This document shows positions 54,328 through 63,014 of a DNA stretch of 64,000 bases, piece after piece. The DNA is taken from assembly GCA_037440765.1 (NCBI GenBank), contig JBBITL010000018.1, positions 80,198 through 144,197 on the forward strand, given 5' to 3'. Position 1 is the first letter of the stretch; every line of letters begins with the position of its first letter. Both the position numbers and the translations under genes were made by a program. Source of the DNA: DTKY01 sp037440765. GTDB lineage: Bacteria; Acidobacteriota; Terriglobia; Bryobacterales; Bryobacteraceae. Under the pieces are notes generated by a model. That model had not been told where the DNA came from, made no database searches, and was given only the letters and a program-made list of their open reading frames with translations.

Positions 54328-55818
54328 ATGAAGCTCTACTTCCGGTGGAAGCTGTTCCTCGGTTTCTTCGGCTTCGCCATTGTCGTCGGCGCGCTGCTGG
54401 TGGCCTGGCTGCTGCTGGAGGTCTCCAGGGGACATCTGTTCGGCGGGGATGCCAGGCTTGAGAGCGAGCTGCGTCAGTGGCTGCTGGGCTTCCTCTCCTG
54501 GGCGCTGCTTGTTCTGGCCGTGGTGTCCGTCGCGCCGGCCTTGTGGATCGCCCATCGTCTGAACCGGCCGCTCCGGCTGCTGGACCACGCCATGAAGCAG
54601 GCTTTCGCCGGGAATCTGGAAAGCCGGGTTCCGCGGCTGCGGACCTATGACGAATTCGAGGACCTGATCGCCAACTTCAACCTGATGCTGGCCGGACTCC
54701 GGCAGTTGGGGCAGCTCCGGAGCGAGCGGGACACATTCCTGGCTCACTCGCTCGATCTGATCGGCCTGGCCGGAGCGGACGGCTACTTCAAGGAAGTCAA
54801 CCCGGCGTTCGAGCGCGTCCTCGGTCATGGCGCGGACGCGATGCTGTCCCGGCCGTTTATGGATTTCGTCCACCCGGAGGACGCAGCGGCGACTCTGGCG
54901 GAGTTCGAGAACCTGAAGGCCGGGCGCCCGACTCTGTCGTTCCTGAACCGCTACCGGTGCACGGACGGCTCCTACCGCTGGCTGGAGTGGAACGCGGCGC
55001 CGGTCCCCGGGCGGCGGCTGGTTTTCGCCATCGCGCGCGACGTCACGGACCGCAAGCGGATGGAGCAGGCCGAGAAGAGCCTGATCGAGACCCGCCTTCA
55101 GTTACAGATCGCGCGCGACATCCAGCGGAGCCTGCTTCCGGCGGGGCCGCCAGTTTTCCCGGGGTTTGACATCGCGGGCGCCTCACACCCGGCCGATGAA
55201 GTCGGGGGCGACTACTTCGACTACCTGCCCATGTGCCATGGGCGGCTGGGGCTGGTGATCGGCGATGTTGCGGGCCACGGCGTGGGATCGGGGCTGGTGA
55301 TGGCAGCCACGCGGTCCATGCTGCGGGCGCTGGCCCTGGCCGATTGCGACCTGGAGCTTATGGTCGAGCGCGCCAACTGGATGCTGCTGGAGAGCACGCC
55401 GGACAACTGCTTCGTCACGCTGGCGCTCTCGCAGCTCGATCCGGACGGGAGGAAGCTGCGCTGGGTAAACTGCGGCCACTTGGCAAGCTACCTGCTGTCG
55501 CGCAGCGGCGCGATCAAGGCGCGACTGGAGAGCACGGCGCCGCCGCTGGGCTTCCTGGAGGAGTTCAGCGCCGGTCCGGTGCTGGAGCTGCCTCTCGAAA
55601 CGGGCGATGTGCTGGTGATGCTGACCGACGGGGTGCTGGAGGCGGAATCGCCTCAACGGCAACTGTTCGGAGACCAGCGGGCCTTGGAGGTGGTGCGGGA
55701 CAACCTGCACCTGCCGGCATCGGGCATCGTGGAGGCGCTGCACAACGCCGCGCAGCATTTCAGCCAGGCGCATTCCGCCAGTGACGATGTCACCAGCCTG
55801 GTGGCGAAGGTCATGTAA
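54328..55818 (+). CDS. membrane PAS-SpoIIE (PP2C-type) phosphatase
   Basis: The 496-residue protein has two membrane helices (about residues 8-32 and 53-78), a HAMP-like linker, a PAS/PAC domain (about 135-250) and a SpoIIE/RsbU-type phosphatase (from about 265). The metal-binding D residues appear in E-V-G-G-D-Y-F-D and I-G-D-V-A-G-H-G, with T-D-G-V-L-E-A near the end. Such proteins dephosphorylate anti-sigma-antagonist proteins in stress partner-switching. No rsb-like genes are adjacent. A TACAAT box 46 bases upstream may be its promoter. Confidence 0.92.
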   Translation: MKLYFRWKLFLGFFGFAIVVGALLVAWLLLEVSRGHLFGGDARLESELRQWLLGFLSWALLVLAVVSVAPALWIAHRLNRPLRLLDHAMKQAFAGNLESRVPRLRTYDEFEDLIANFNLMLAGLRQLGQLRSERDTFLAHSLDLIGLAGADGYFKEVNPAFERVLGHGADAMLSRPFMDFVHPEDAAATLAEFENLKAGRPTLSFLNRYRCTDGSYRWLEWNAAPVPGRRLVFAIARDVTDRKRMEQAEKSLIETRLQLQIARDIQRSLLPAGPPVFPGFDIAGASHPADEVGGDYFDYLPMCHGRLGLVIGDVAGHGVGSGLVMAATRSMLRALALADCDLELMVERANWMLLESTPDNCFVTLALSQLDPDGRKLRWVNCGHLASYLLSRSGAIKARLESTAPPLGFLEEFSAGPVLELPLETGDVLVMLTDGVLEAESPQRQLFGDQRALEVVRDNLHLPASGIVEALHNAAQHFSQAHSASDDVTSLVAKVM

Positions 55819-55842
55819 GGACGGGGCGCGGGCCGGGCGCGC

Positions 55843-55862
55843 GGGCCGGGCCTGCCCGGCCC
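55843..55862. terminator. GC hairpin between convergent genes
   Basis: Eight-base arms (55843-55850 and 55855-55862) form a stable stem just after the phosphatase and before the ccmD stop. It is probably a transcription stop for both operons, again without a T tract. Confidence 0.5.
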
Positions 55863-56000
55863 CTACTTCTCTTTGAGGATCTGCTTGAGGCTTTCGATTT
55901 CGCGCTCCATGCGGCGCTCCCTGGCCACGAGCGCCACGACGTACGCGAACAGAATCAGCCAGGCCGCCGTCAGGCCGTACACAAGGTAAGTGAAGTTCAT
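55863..56000 (-). CDS. ccmD: CcmD-like small membrane protein
   Basis: The 45-residue protein has one membrane helix (M-N-F-T-Y-L-V-Y-G-L-T-A-A-W-L-I) and a charged tail with R-E-R-R-M-E-R-E-I, as CcmD proteins do. It is last in the ccm operon, 14 bases after ccmC. An AAAGGAA ribosome-binding site sits before the ATG at 56000. CcmD helps release holo-CcmE from CcmABC. The gene is too short for normal ORF lists but is well placed. Confidence 0.85.
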   Translation of the reverse strand: MNFTYLVYGLTAAWLILFAYVVALVARERRMEREIESLKQILKEK

Positions 56001-56014
56001 CGCCGTTCCTTTCG

Positions 56015-56692
56015 CTACAATGCGTGCGCGTGCCGCCGGAGCGCGTCGATCTCGCGCTGCATCTGTTCCTGGCGCATGCGCAGGGCCGCCAGCGCGGCGA
56101 ACAGCAGCAGCATCGGCGCCCAGTTCAGCAAGAGCATGCTGTACATTGACGAATCCATGGAGCCGCCGCCCCATACCACGGGCTGCGGATGCTGGGTTCT
56201 CCACCAGCGGATCGAGAAGACCACGATGGGGACGTCGACGAAGGCGAAGATGGAGAACACCGCCGCCACCCTGGCCCGCTGCGTCGGCTCCTCCACCGCG
56301 TGCCGCAGCATCAGGTAGCCGGCGTAGAGCAGCCAGCAGACCAGCATCGAGGTCAGACGCGCGTCCCAGGTCCACCAGATGCCCCAGATCACCCGCGCCC
56401 AGATCATGCCCGTGATCAGGTTGGCCGCCCCGAACGCCAGGCCGGCCTCGGTGACCGCCACCGCCATTGCGTCGTAGCGCAGGTTCTTCGTCACCAGGTA
56501 CAGGACGCTGCCTATCAGGGCCGCCAGGCACGCCGCGAGCGCCGTCCAGGCCGCCGGCACGTGGAAGAAGATGATCCGGTAAATGGCTCCCTGCGCCGCC
56601 TCGTCCGGGAGCACCAGGAGGATCACCGCGATATCGGCGACCACCAGCCAGGCCGCCACCAGGCACAGTCCGATCAAAACCTTCTGCCGCAT
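56015..56692 (-). CDS. ccmC: heme exporter/handling protein CcmC
   Basis: The 225-residue membrane protein has six helices and the tryptophan-rich W-G-I-W-W-T-W-D-A-R heme-handling signature near residue 105, with conserved His in F-F-H-V and in the later R-H region. It loads heme onto CcmE with CcmAB. The C-terminus is longer than usual and coiled. It lies four bases after ccmB. Confidence 0.93.
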   Translation of the reverse strand: MRQKVLIGLCLVAAWLVVADIAVILLVLPDEAAQGAIYRIIFFHVPAAWTALAACLAALIGSVLYLVTKNLRYDAMAVAVTEAGLAFGAANLITGMIWARVIWGIWWTWDARLTSMLVCWLLYAGYLMLRHAVEEPTQRARVAAVFSIFAFVDVPIVVFSIRWWRTQHPQPVVWGGGSMDSSMYSMLLLNWAPMLLLFAALAALRMRQEQMQREIDALRRHAHAL

Positions 56693-56695
56693 CTC

Positions 56696-57376
56696 TCACC
56701 CCACCAGTACAGTATCCGCCAGCGTCAGGGCCAGCGCCGTGTAGATGATGTCAAAGCCCGCCAGCAGCCTGAGCCAGTTGTAGAGATCACCGGACAGCGG
56801 CTCGCCCGCCAGCAGCGCGGTGGTCAATTGGATGGCCGCCACCAGGCCCGGGATCATCAGCGGGTAGACCAGCGTGGGCAGCATCAACTCCCGCAGCCGG
56901 AGGTTCACCGTGAGCGCGCTGAACATGGTGCCGATGACGGTCAGGCCCCACGTCCCCAACACCAGCACCAGCAGCAGGGGCCAGAAGTTGTGCGTCCACC
57001 GGACGTTGTAGAAGACGCCGAACACGGGCAGGCACACCAGCTCCACGGCCAGCAGCAGCGCCAGGTTGGCGGCCGACTTGCCGAGAAACAGGGCCGCGCC
57101 CGAAACAGGGGAGGCCACCAGGGCGTCCAGGCAATCGTTGACCAACTCCCGCGCGAAGCTGCGGTTCAGAATCAGCGCTCCGGCGAAAGCGAACACGATC
57201 CAGAGCAGGCCGCCGGAGATCTCACGGGTCTGCTCGGAGGTCGGGTCGAAGGCGAAGCTGAACAGCAGCAGGATGACCAGGGCGAACGACAGGGACGCGT
57301 TGACAGCCTCCTTGGTCCGGAGTTCGGTCCTGAGGTCCTTGGCGGCCACCAGCCACGCCTGCCGGAAGAAGTCCAC
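56696..57376 (-). CDS. ccmB: CcmB-type ABC permease
   Basis: The 226-residue protein has six membrane helices and the CcmB pattern: K-D-L-R-T-E-L-R-T-K-E near the N-terminus and L-x-L-P-T-L-V-Y-P-L-M-I-P near residue 173. It forms the CcmAB transporter, which uses ATP to release holo-CcmE. It starts three bases after ccmA. Confidence 0.92.
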   Translation of the reverse strand: MDFFRQAWLVAAKDLRTELRTKEAVNASLSFALVILLLFSFAFDPTSEQTREISGGLLWIVFAFAGALILNRSFARELVNDCLDALVASPVSGAALFLGKSAANLALLLAVELVCLPVFGVFYNVRWTHNFWPLLLVLVLGTWGLTVIGTMFSALTVNLRLRELMLPTLVYPLMIPGLVAAIQLTTALLAGEPLSGDLYNWLRLLAGFDIIYTALALTLADTVLVG

Positions 57377-57379
57377 GGT

Positions 57380-58078
57380 CTAGGCCTCGCCGTAGTTCCG
57401 GTAGAGCCAGCCGGGGTCGTCGAGCATGGCCTTGGTGCGCTCGCCGGCGTAGGCCAGGCGGCCGCGGTCGATGAGCGCGACGTGCGTGGCCAGCTCGAGG
57501 GCCTCCCGCAACTGGTGGGTTGACAGGATGATGGTGCTGCCGCGCGAGCGCGCCTGAGCCAGCAGGTCCTGGAGCACGGCGACGGCCCGGTCGTCCAGGG
57601 CGGTGAACGGCTCGTCCAGCAGCAGCACGGAAGGCTCATGCAGGAAGGCGCGGGCCACGGCGAGCCGCTGGCGCATGCCGCGCGAGAACTCCCGCACCAG
57701 GCCGTCCTTGACGCGATCGAGACCAGTTCGCTGCAGCCACTCCAACGCAGTCCTGCGCGGGTCGGTCATCCCGTGCAGCGACGCAAACAGCCGCAAGTTC
57801 TCCAAGGCCGAGAACTCCTCGTAGACGCCTATGCCGTGGCCGAGCACCCCCACCCTCCGGCGGGCGGCCTGGTCGCGCGGCTCCTTGTCGAAAACCCGCA
57901 CCCGGCCGCGGCTGGCCCGGGACAATCCCGCCAGAATCCTCAGCAGCGTCGTCTTGCCTGCGCCGTTGCGGCCCAGCAGGGCCAAGCACGCGCCCGGTTC
58001 CGCCGAGAGATTGATGTCGCGCAGCGCCGGGTAGTCGCCGTAATACTTCCAGACGCCCTCGGCGGCGACCCCGCTCAT
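57380..58078 (-). CDS. ccmA: CcmA-type ABC ATPase
   Basis: The 232-residue ATPase has Walker A G-R-N-G-A-G-K-T-T near residue 36, signature motif F-S-R-G-M-R-Q-R, Walker B V-L-L-L-D-E-P-F and the H-loop S-T-H. With CcmB it completes the cytochrome c maturation transporter. It overlaps the upstream gene by four bases. Confidence 0.93.
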   Translation of the reverse strand: MSGVAAEGVWKYYGDYPALRDINLSAEPGACLALLGRNGAGKTTLLRILAGLSRASRGRVRVFDKEPRDQAARRRVGVLGHGIGVYEEFSALENLRLFASLHGMTDPRRTALEWLQRTGLDRVKDGLVREFSRGMRQRLAVARAFLHEPSVLLLDEPFTALDDRAVAVLQDLLAQARSRGSTIILSTHQLREALELATHVALIDRGRLAYAGERTKAMLDDPGWLYRNYGEA

Positions 58079-59085
58079 TTGGGGTTCCTGCCCCTTGGGG
58101 AGGCGGATGGCCTGGTGGATGCGGAGGCGGGCGGCCGCTTCCGATACAGCAGAATGAACCCCAGAGCCAGGATGGCGAAGGCCAGCCCGACGATGGCGTA
58201 GGCGCTGTCGTAGACCCGGGGCAGGATCTGGCTGAGGCCGGAGCCGCCGCCCTCCCCGGTGACGCCGCCGGCGGCCGCCATGGTCCCGGACCCTTCGATT
58301 TCCACACTGTAGTCCTGTGCGCCGACGCCGTAGATGGACGCGCGGCTTTCGGGCTCCTGCCCCAGCAACTCGACCCCATCGCCCTTCAGGGTGACCCCGG
58401 CAGGAACTGCCAAACGTACCGGCGCATCCTTCTGAACGGCGCGTCCGGAGAAGCGGCCGGGGGAAGAGAAGGGCAGCGTGTAGCTGATCTCGAAGACCGT
58501 CTCTCCCGGCCGGATGGGGAAGGCAACCTTGTAAATGCCGGGCGGGCCGGCCGGCTCGGGGGCCTGCGTCGCAGGCAGGCTCCCGGGCGCGGTGGCCGAT
58601 ACCCGCACAGTGTCCCTGGCCTCCGGCGGCGCATAGAACCGCAACGTGCCGGCGGAGGTGTCGTGGAAGGTCTCCTTGCCGGTATTCCGCCAGATGACGG
58701 TCTCGCGGACCGACAGCCCGGCGCCCGCCGGTTCCAGCACAACCACGTCCTCGGTCACCTTGGCCGCGCCCGGCCGGGCCGAGGAGTCGAAGACCTCCAG
58801 GGTCAGGCCCGTGGACGGGGCGCCCGGCTGGACCATCAGGTTGTAAGTCACTCCCTGGTGGGTGGCCTGAACAAGAGCTGCGCCTTGCAGGGCGCCGGCG
58901 AAAGCGAATCTGCCGGCCTGGTCGGATATGGCGCTGGCGCGGGGCTGTTCGCCCGCCCCGCCCATCACTACCAGAGCCACGCGAACTCCCGGCTGCGGCC
59001 GGCCGGTGGCGCCATTGACGACCGTGCCGTCGACGGCCGCTTGAAGGGCCGCTGCCGCCAGCAGAAACAGAGCGGCGGGTCTCAT
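58075..59085 (-). CDS. secreted carboxypeptidase-regulatory-like protein with C-terminal anchor
   Basis: The 336-residue protein has a signal peptide, a beta-sandwich domain of the carboxypeptidase-regulatory type (D-G-T-V-V-N-G-A-T-G-R-P near residue 20), a long beta-rich region, and a membrane helix near residue 300 followed by a basic tail. So it is likely a periplasm-facing anchored protein. It lies in the middle of the ccm operon and overlaps both neighbours by four bases, which makes cotranslation likely. I know of no standard ccm protein of this type. Confidence 0.8.
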   Translation of the reverse strand: MRPAALFLLAAAALQAAVDGTVVNGATGRPQPGVRVALVVMGGAGEQPRASAISDQAGRFAFAGALQGAALVQATHQGVTYNLMVQPGAPSTGLTLEVFDSSARPGAAKVTEDVVVLEPAGAGLSVRETVIWRNTGKETFHDTSAGTLRFYAPPEARDTVRVSATAPGSLPATQAPEPAGPPGIYKVAFPIRPGETVFEISYTLPFSSPGRFSGRAVQKDAPVRLAVPAGVTLKGDGVELLGQEPESRASIYGVGAQDYSVEIEGSGTMAAAGGVTGEGGGSGLSQILPRVYDSAYAIVGLAFAILALGFILLYRKRPPASASTRPSASPRGRNPK

Positions 59086-59483
59086 GCGGCGCCTCCGCTC
59101 ATGGGCTCTCCGCACTCGCCGCAGAATTTCATCGCCTGCGCGAATCGCGCGCCGCACTTCGGGCACAGCAGGCCTGAAGGAGGCGGGGCGGGCTGGGGCG
59201 CGGCGGGCTGCGCCTCTGCCCCACCCAGGCCGTCGATCTCCGCCGTCACGGCCGTCAGCTCCTTCTGGAGGTCCAGTTTGGATCGTTGATAATCCTCGTC
59301 GGAGAGCTTGCCCACGCGGTACTCAAACTGGAGGTCGCGCAGGTTCTCGTATATGGCATCCTGTTTCTCACGGAGCGCCCCGGCGGGAGAAACGGGTTCC
59401 GGTGGGGACAGATCCCTGGCGCGCACGGCAAGCGCGTAAAGCAGACCGCCGAGGGCAAGCAGGACAGCAGCGAAAACGATCAT
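59082..59483 (-). CDS. CcmI-like helix with C-terminal zinc ribbon
   Basis: The 133-residue protein has one N-terminal membrane helix, then a coiled region with E-N-L-R-D-L-Q-F-E-Y-R-V-G-K-L-S near residue 45, like the N-terminal region of CcmI. It ends in a zinc ribbon with C-P-K-C-G and C-G-E-C-G, which no CcmI or CcmH normally has. In its place in the operon it could serve for the missing CcmH/CcmI part of the apocytochrome handling machine, but that is inference. Confidence 0.75.
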   Translation of the reverse strand: MIVFAAVLLALGGLLYALAVRARDLSPPEPVSPAGALREKQDAIYENLRDLQFEYRVGKLSDEDYQRSKLDLQKELTAVTAEIDGLGGAEAQPAAPQPAPPPSGLLCPKCGARFAQAMKFCGECGEPMSGGAA

Positions 59484-59498
59484 GAGTCTGGTTGGAGG

Positions 59499-61511
59499 CT
59501 AGTCCTCAACACTTGAGTATTCTACAGCCGTGCCCTTGGCTACAGGCCTGGCCTGTCCCACTCGGGCCTTGCTCGGAACCAGGCAGACCAGGGTGCCTCC
59601 CACCAGCACACAGAAGCCGATCCAGATCCAGGACACAAGCGGGAAGACGTAGGCCTGGATGACAGCTTTGGAGTTGTCCTGCGTCATGCCGGCGAAATTC
59701 AGGTAGACGTCTTCGTTCAACCGGCGCCGGATGGCGACCTCCGAGGTGTTCTGCCCGCTGGCGATGTAGAGCCGGCGCTCCGGCTCCAGCGCCGCCAGGG
59801 CCCTGCCGCCGGAGGAGACGTCGACCACCGCGTGGTCCCAGGAGTAATTGGCAGTGGCGCCCTGGCGGATCTCCCGGACCTTCAGCTCGTAACGGCCGAG
59901 GGGGAAGGAGTCGCCGATGGCCACCTCCGCCGTGGCGTGCTTGTTGAAAGCTGCGCCGGCGAAACCGATGAACATCAGCACGATGCCCATGTGGACGGTG
60001 TAGCCGCCGTAACGCCGCGTGTTGCGGTGGGTCAGTTCCACGGCGGCGGCCAGAAGGTTCTGGCCCGTGCGGGCGCGGATGGCGCGGGCGCCCCGGTAGA
60101 ACTCGGCTGCGATGATCCAGGTCACAAACAGGCAGAGGCCGAAGCAGACCAGAGCGTAGAAGTGCCGTACCCCGGCCGCAAGCAGAGCCACGGCCAGCAC
60201 CAAACCAGCCGCCAGCGGCCAGGCAAAGTTGCGCTTCAAGCTCGCCACCGATGTTCTGCGCCAGGCGAACACGGGCCCCACGCCGGTCAGAAACAGCAGG
60301 AACAGCCCGATGGGAATGTTCACGCGGTTGAAAAACGGCACCCCGACGCTGATCTTCTGGCCGGTGACCGCCTCGGAGATCAGCGGGAACAGTGTGCCCC
60401 ATAGAACGGCGAAGCAGCTCGCCAGCAGGATCAGGTTGTTGAAGAGGAAACTCGACTCCCGGGAGATGACGCTCTCCAGCCGGGCTTCGCTCTTAAGGTA
60501 ATCCAACCGGTTCAGGATCAAGTAGATGATGCCCGCGGCCAGGACAGCCAGAAAGCCGGCAAACCACCCGCCGATCTGGCTCTGGGCGAAGGCGTGAACC
60601 GAGCTCACCAGGCCCGAGCGCGTCAGGAAGGTGCCGAAGATGCACAGCCAGAAGGTGATGGAGATCAGCGACACGTTCCACACCTTCATCATTCCCTTCT
60701 TCTCCTGCATCATGACCGAGTGCAGGAAGGCGGTGGCCGTTATCCACGGCAGCAGCGAGGCGTTCTCAACGGGGTCCCATGCCCAGTAGCCGCCCCAGCC
60801 CAGGACCGCGTAAGCCCATCCGGCGCCGAGAACAATGCCTATGGTCTGGAACAGCCACGTGACCAGCGTCCAGCGGCGAGTCGTGTGCAGCCAGGCGTCG
60901 CTCGGCTCGCGCGTGATGAGCGCCCCCGCGGCGAAAGCGAAGGGCACGGCGAATCCCACGTAGCCGAGGTACAGAGTGGGCGGGTGTATGGCCATCGCCC
61001 AGTACTGGAGGAGCGGGTTGAGGCCGTTGCCGTCGGCCACGCTGGTGATCTCCCTGCCCACCGCCAGCACCTTGAAGGGGCTGGCGACAAAGGCGTTCAG
61101 CATGAGGAAGAACGCCTGCGGCGCCATGAGCGCAGCGGTGACGTACGGCATCATGGCCCGGTGCCGGCGGCGGTTGGTGAACACCACCAGCGCCGCGTAG
61201 CCGGCCAGCATCCAGCTCCACAGCAGCAGCGAGCCTTCCTGCCCTCCCCACCAGGCCGCGAACTTGTAGAGCGCGGGCATGTCGCGGTTGCTGTGGGCGG
61301 CCACGTAGGCCATGCGGAAGTCGCCTGCCAGCAGCGAGTAGACCAGGACGCTGGAGGCGACGCTCAGCAGCAACCAGAGAGAGTAGACCGCGCGCTCGGC
61401 GCTGGCTACCAGAAAGAGTCTGTTCTTCCAGCCGCCCAGCACCGAGGCAGCCAGCGCGTATAGGCTGAGACAGAAGGCTATCAGGACGGCGACTGCGCCC
61501 AGGTTTTCCAT
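59499..61511 (-). CDS. ccmF: cytochrome c heme lyase CcmF
   Basis: The 670-residue membrane protein has about 14-15 helices, the W-G-G-Q-E-G-S-L-L segment and the W-G-G-Y-W-A-W-D-P-V-E-N heme-handling signature near residue 230. It joins heme from CcmE to apocytochrome c. The length is typical. A conserved His in V-M-M-Q and H-P-P-T segments would bind heme. It is nine bases after ccmE. Confidence 0.95.
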   Translation of the reverse strand: MENLGAVAVLIAFCLSLYALAASVLGGWKNRLFLVASAERAVYSLWLLLSVASSVLVYSLLAGDFRMAYVAAHSNRDMPALYKFAAWWGGQEGSLLLWSWMLAGYAALVVFTNRRRHRAMMPYVTAALMAPQAFFLMLNAFVASPFKVLAVGREITSVADGNGLNPLLQYWAMAIHPPTLYLGYVGFAVPFAFAAGALITREPSDAWLHTTRRWTLVTWLFQTIGIVLGAGWAYAVLGWGGYWAWDPVENASLLPWITATAFLHSVMMQEKKGMMKVWNVSLISITFWLCIFGTFLTRSGLVSSVHAFAQSQIGGWFAGFLAVLAAGIIYLILNRLDYLKSEARLESVISRESSFLFNNLILLASCFAVLWGTLFPLISEAVTGQKISVGVPFFNRVNIPIGLFLLFLTGVGPVFAWRRTSVASLKRNFAWPLAAGLVLAVALLAAGVRHFYALVCFGLCLFVTWIIAAEFYRGARAIRARTGQNLLAAAVELTHRNTRRYGGYTVHMGIVLMFIGFAGAAFNKHATAEVAIGDSFPLGRYELKVREIRQGATANYSWDHAVVDVSSGGRALAALEPERRLYIASGQNTSEVAIRRRLNEDVYLNFAGMTQDNSKAVIQAYVFPLVSWIWIGFCVLVGGTLVCLVPSKARVGQARPVAKGTAVEYSSVED

Positions 61512-61520
61512 GCTGCCCCT

Positions 61521-61949
61521 CTAGACCCCGGCTCGCTTAACCGCGCCCGGATGCTGTTCGCCGGGCTTCGCCTCGTACTTGGAGGCGCACTTGGCCTGGA
61601 TCTTCTGTGCTCGAAAAACGCCATCCGCACCCATCCGGCCGTCGGCCAGCGCCTGAGCGCCGTCTTTGAAGGTGTCGGGCAGAGGGTCCGTGCCGTCGTA
61701 GACGACATTCAGCCGGAGCTTGTCCTGTTGCAGCGTGAATGCGACCTCTTTGCCCAGACGCACGATCGAGCCGGTCTCCACGTCGCCGGCCACGCGCAGG
61801 CGGCGGTCCAAGGCTGAGCCGCCCATGTCGCGCACTTCCTGCACTGTCGCGTAGTAGGTCTTGCTCTCGTTGATGCCCCCGGCCGCCAGCCATACGAGTG
61901 TGCCGACTATGACCACAATGAGTGCGGCAAACTTCACGTAGGTTTTCAT
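61521..61949 (-). CDS. ccmE: heme chaperone CcmE, CxxxY variant
   Basis: The 142-residue protein has an N-terminal membrane helix (about residues 7-24) and an OB-fold periplasmic domain. The usual heme-binding HxxxY is replaced by C121-A-S-K-Y125, with no His in that place. Such CxxxY CcmE proteins are known in Desulfovibrio-type and archaeal systems, where they still bind heme. It opens the eight-gene ccm operon. I start at ATG 61949; TATACT about 18 bases upstream on this strand may be a -10 box. Confidence 0.9.
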   Translation of the reverse strand: MKTYVKFAALIVVIVGTLVWLAAGGINESKTYYATVQEVRDMGGSALDRRLRVAGDVETGSIVRLGKEVAFTLQQDKLRLNVVYDGTDPLPDTFKDGAQALADGRMGADGVFRAQKIQAKCASKYEAKPGEQHPGAVKRAGV

Positions 61950-62038
61950 GCGTGCCCTTTGAGCCCAGTATAGCGCCAATCGGGCCCACCGGGCTTTCGC
62001 CCGTGCTAGCCTGGACTCGGGAGGAGAGTGATTCAGGC

Positions 62039-62911
62039 ATGTCCGGCTATACCAGTTGCGTGATGACGCTCGCGCTCGTCGCTGGCGTGGCGGGGAGTCT
62101 GGCGGCGCAGACGGCGCCGGCCCCGATTAGCGTGGAGGCCGTCCGGCCCGGGGTGTACTTCGTCAAAGGCGGCAGCGGCGCTAACACAGGCTTCGTGGTG
62201 GGAACCAAGGAAGTCGTCCTCGTCGACTCCAAGATGTCCGAGGAGGCCAGCAGGGCGGTAATTGCCGAAGTGCGGAAGGTGACGCCGAATCCGATCCGCG
62301 CCATCGTGCTCACGCATGGCGACGGCGACCATGTCAACGGGCTCGGGGGCTTCCCTGCGGGCGTTCCTGTTATCGCCCACGAGGCCACGCGCCGGGACAT
62401 GGAAGCGGCCTTCAAGGATCCGAAGCTGAGCGCTCTTGCGCCGTACCTGCCGAACGACACTGCCACGCGCTCGATCAGCATCCCGGGGGCGAGGATCGAC
62501 CTGCTGCATTTCGGCCCCGCGCACACCAGCGGCGACCTGATCGTCCACCTGCCGCAGCAGAAGGTTGCGTTCGTGGGAGACCTGCTGTTCGTAGGGCGCG
62601 ATCCGCTCATCCACCGCCACAAGGGCGGCAACTCCTTCGGGCTGGTTCAGACGCTGCACAAGATGCTGGCCCTGGACGCCGACCTGTTCCTTTCGGGCCA
62701 CGCCGACCCCCTCACCAAGGCGGACATCAAGGCGCTGGCGGCCTCGATCGAAGACAAGCAGGCTAAGGTGAAGGCTCTAGTGGCCGGGGGCAGATCACTG
62801 GACGAGGTAAGGACCGCCATGGGCGTGGCGGCGCCCGCCGCCGGAGCGGGCGCCATGCGCTTTCCGAGTCTGGTGGAGGTCATCTACCAGGAGATCTCGG
62901 AAAGGAAGTAG
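62039..62911 (+). CDS. exported MBL-fold metallohydrolase
   Basis: The 290-residue protein has a signal peptide and the metallo-beta-lactamase fold. The metal motif reads H-G-D-G-D-H (HxxxDH form), followed by F-G-P-A-H-T-S-G-D and F-V-G-D-L-L-F, and a C-terminal L-S-G-H. These suit a two-zinc hydrolase of unknown substrate; family members include beta-lactamases, lactonases and quinoprotein relay proteins. The ATG at 62039 gives the signal peptide. It diverges from ccmE. Confidence 0.88.
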   Translation: MSGYTSCVMTLALVAGVAGSLAAQTAPAPISVEAVRPGVYFVKGGSGANTGFVVGTKEVVLVDSKMSEEASRAVIAEVRKVTPNPIRAIVLTHGDGDHVNGLGGFPAGVPVIAHEATRRDMEAAFKDPKLSALAPYLPNDTATRSISIPGARIDLLHFGPAHTSGDLIVHLPQQKVAFVGDLLFVGRDPLIHRHKGGNSFGLVQTLHKMLALDADLFLSGHADPLTKADIKALAASIEDKQAKVKALVAGGRSLDEVRTAMGVAAPAAGAGAMRFPSLVEVIYQEISERK

Positions 62912-63014
62912 CTTCCCGGTCTGGATTAGCGCTTCGCCAGCCCTCATCAAATCGCCCGGCCCCGACGATTGTCTCCATGCATGCCCCGTAGGGCAACGGA
63001 AAGGTGCGGGCTTC

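Noticed and set aside
62950..63014. A possible cyclic di-GMP riboswitch before the HDOD gene
   Set aside because: The GGCAACGGAAAGG stretch only loosely recalls the GEMM motif. I could not build the P1b and P2 stems with the conserved tetraloop and receptor.
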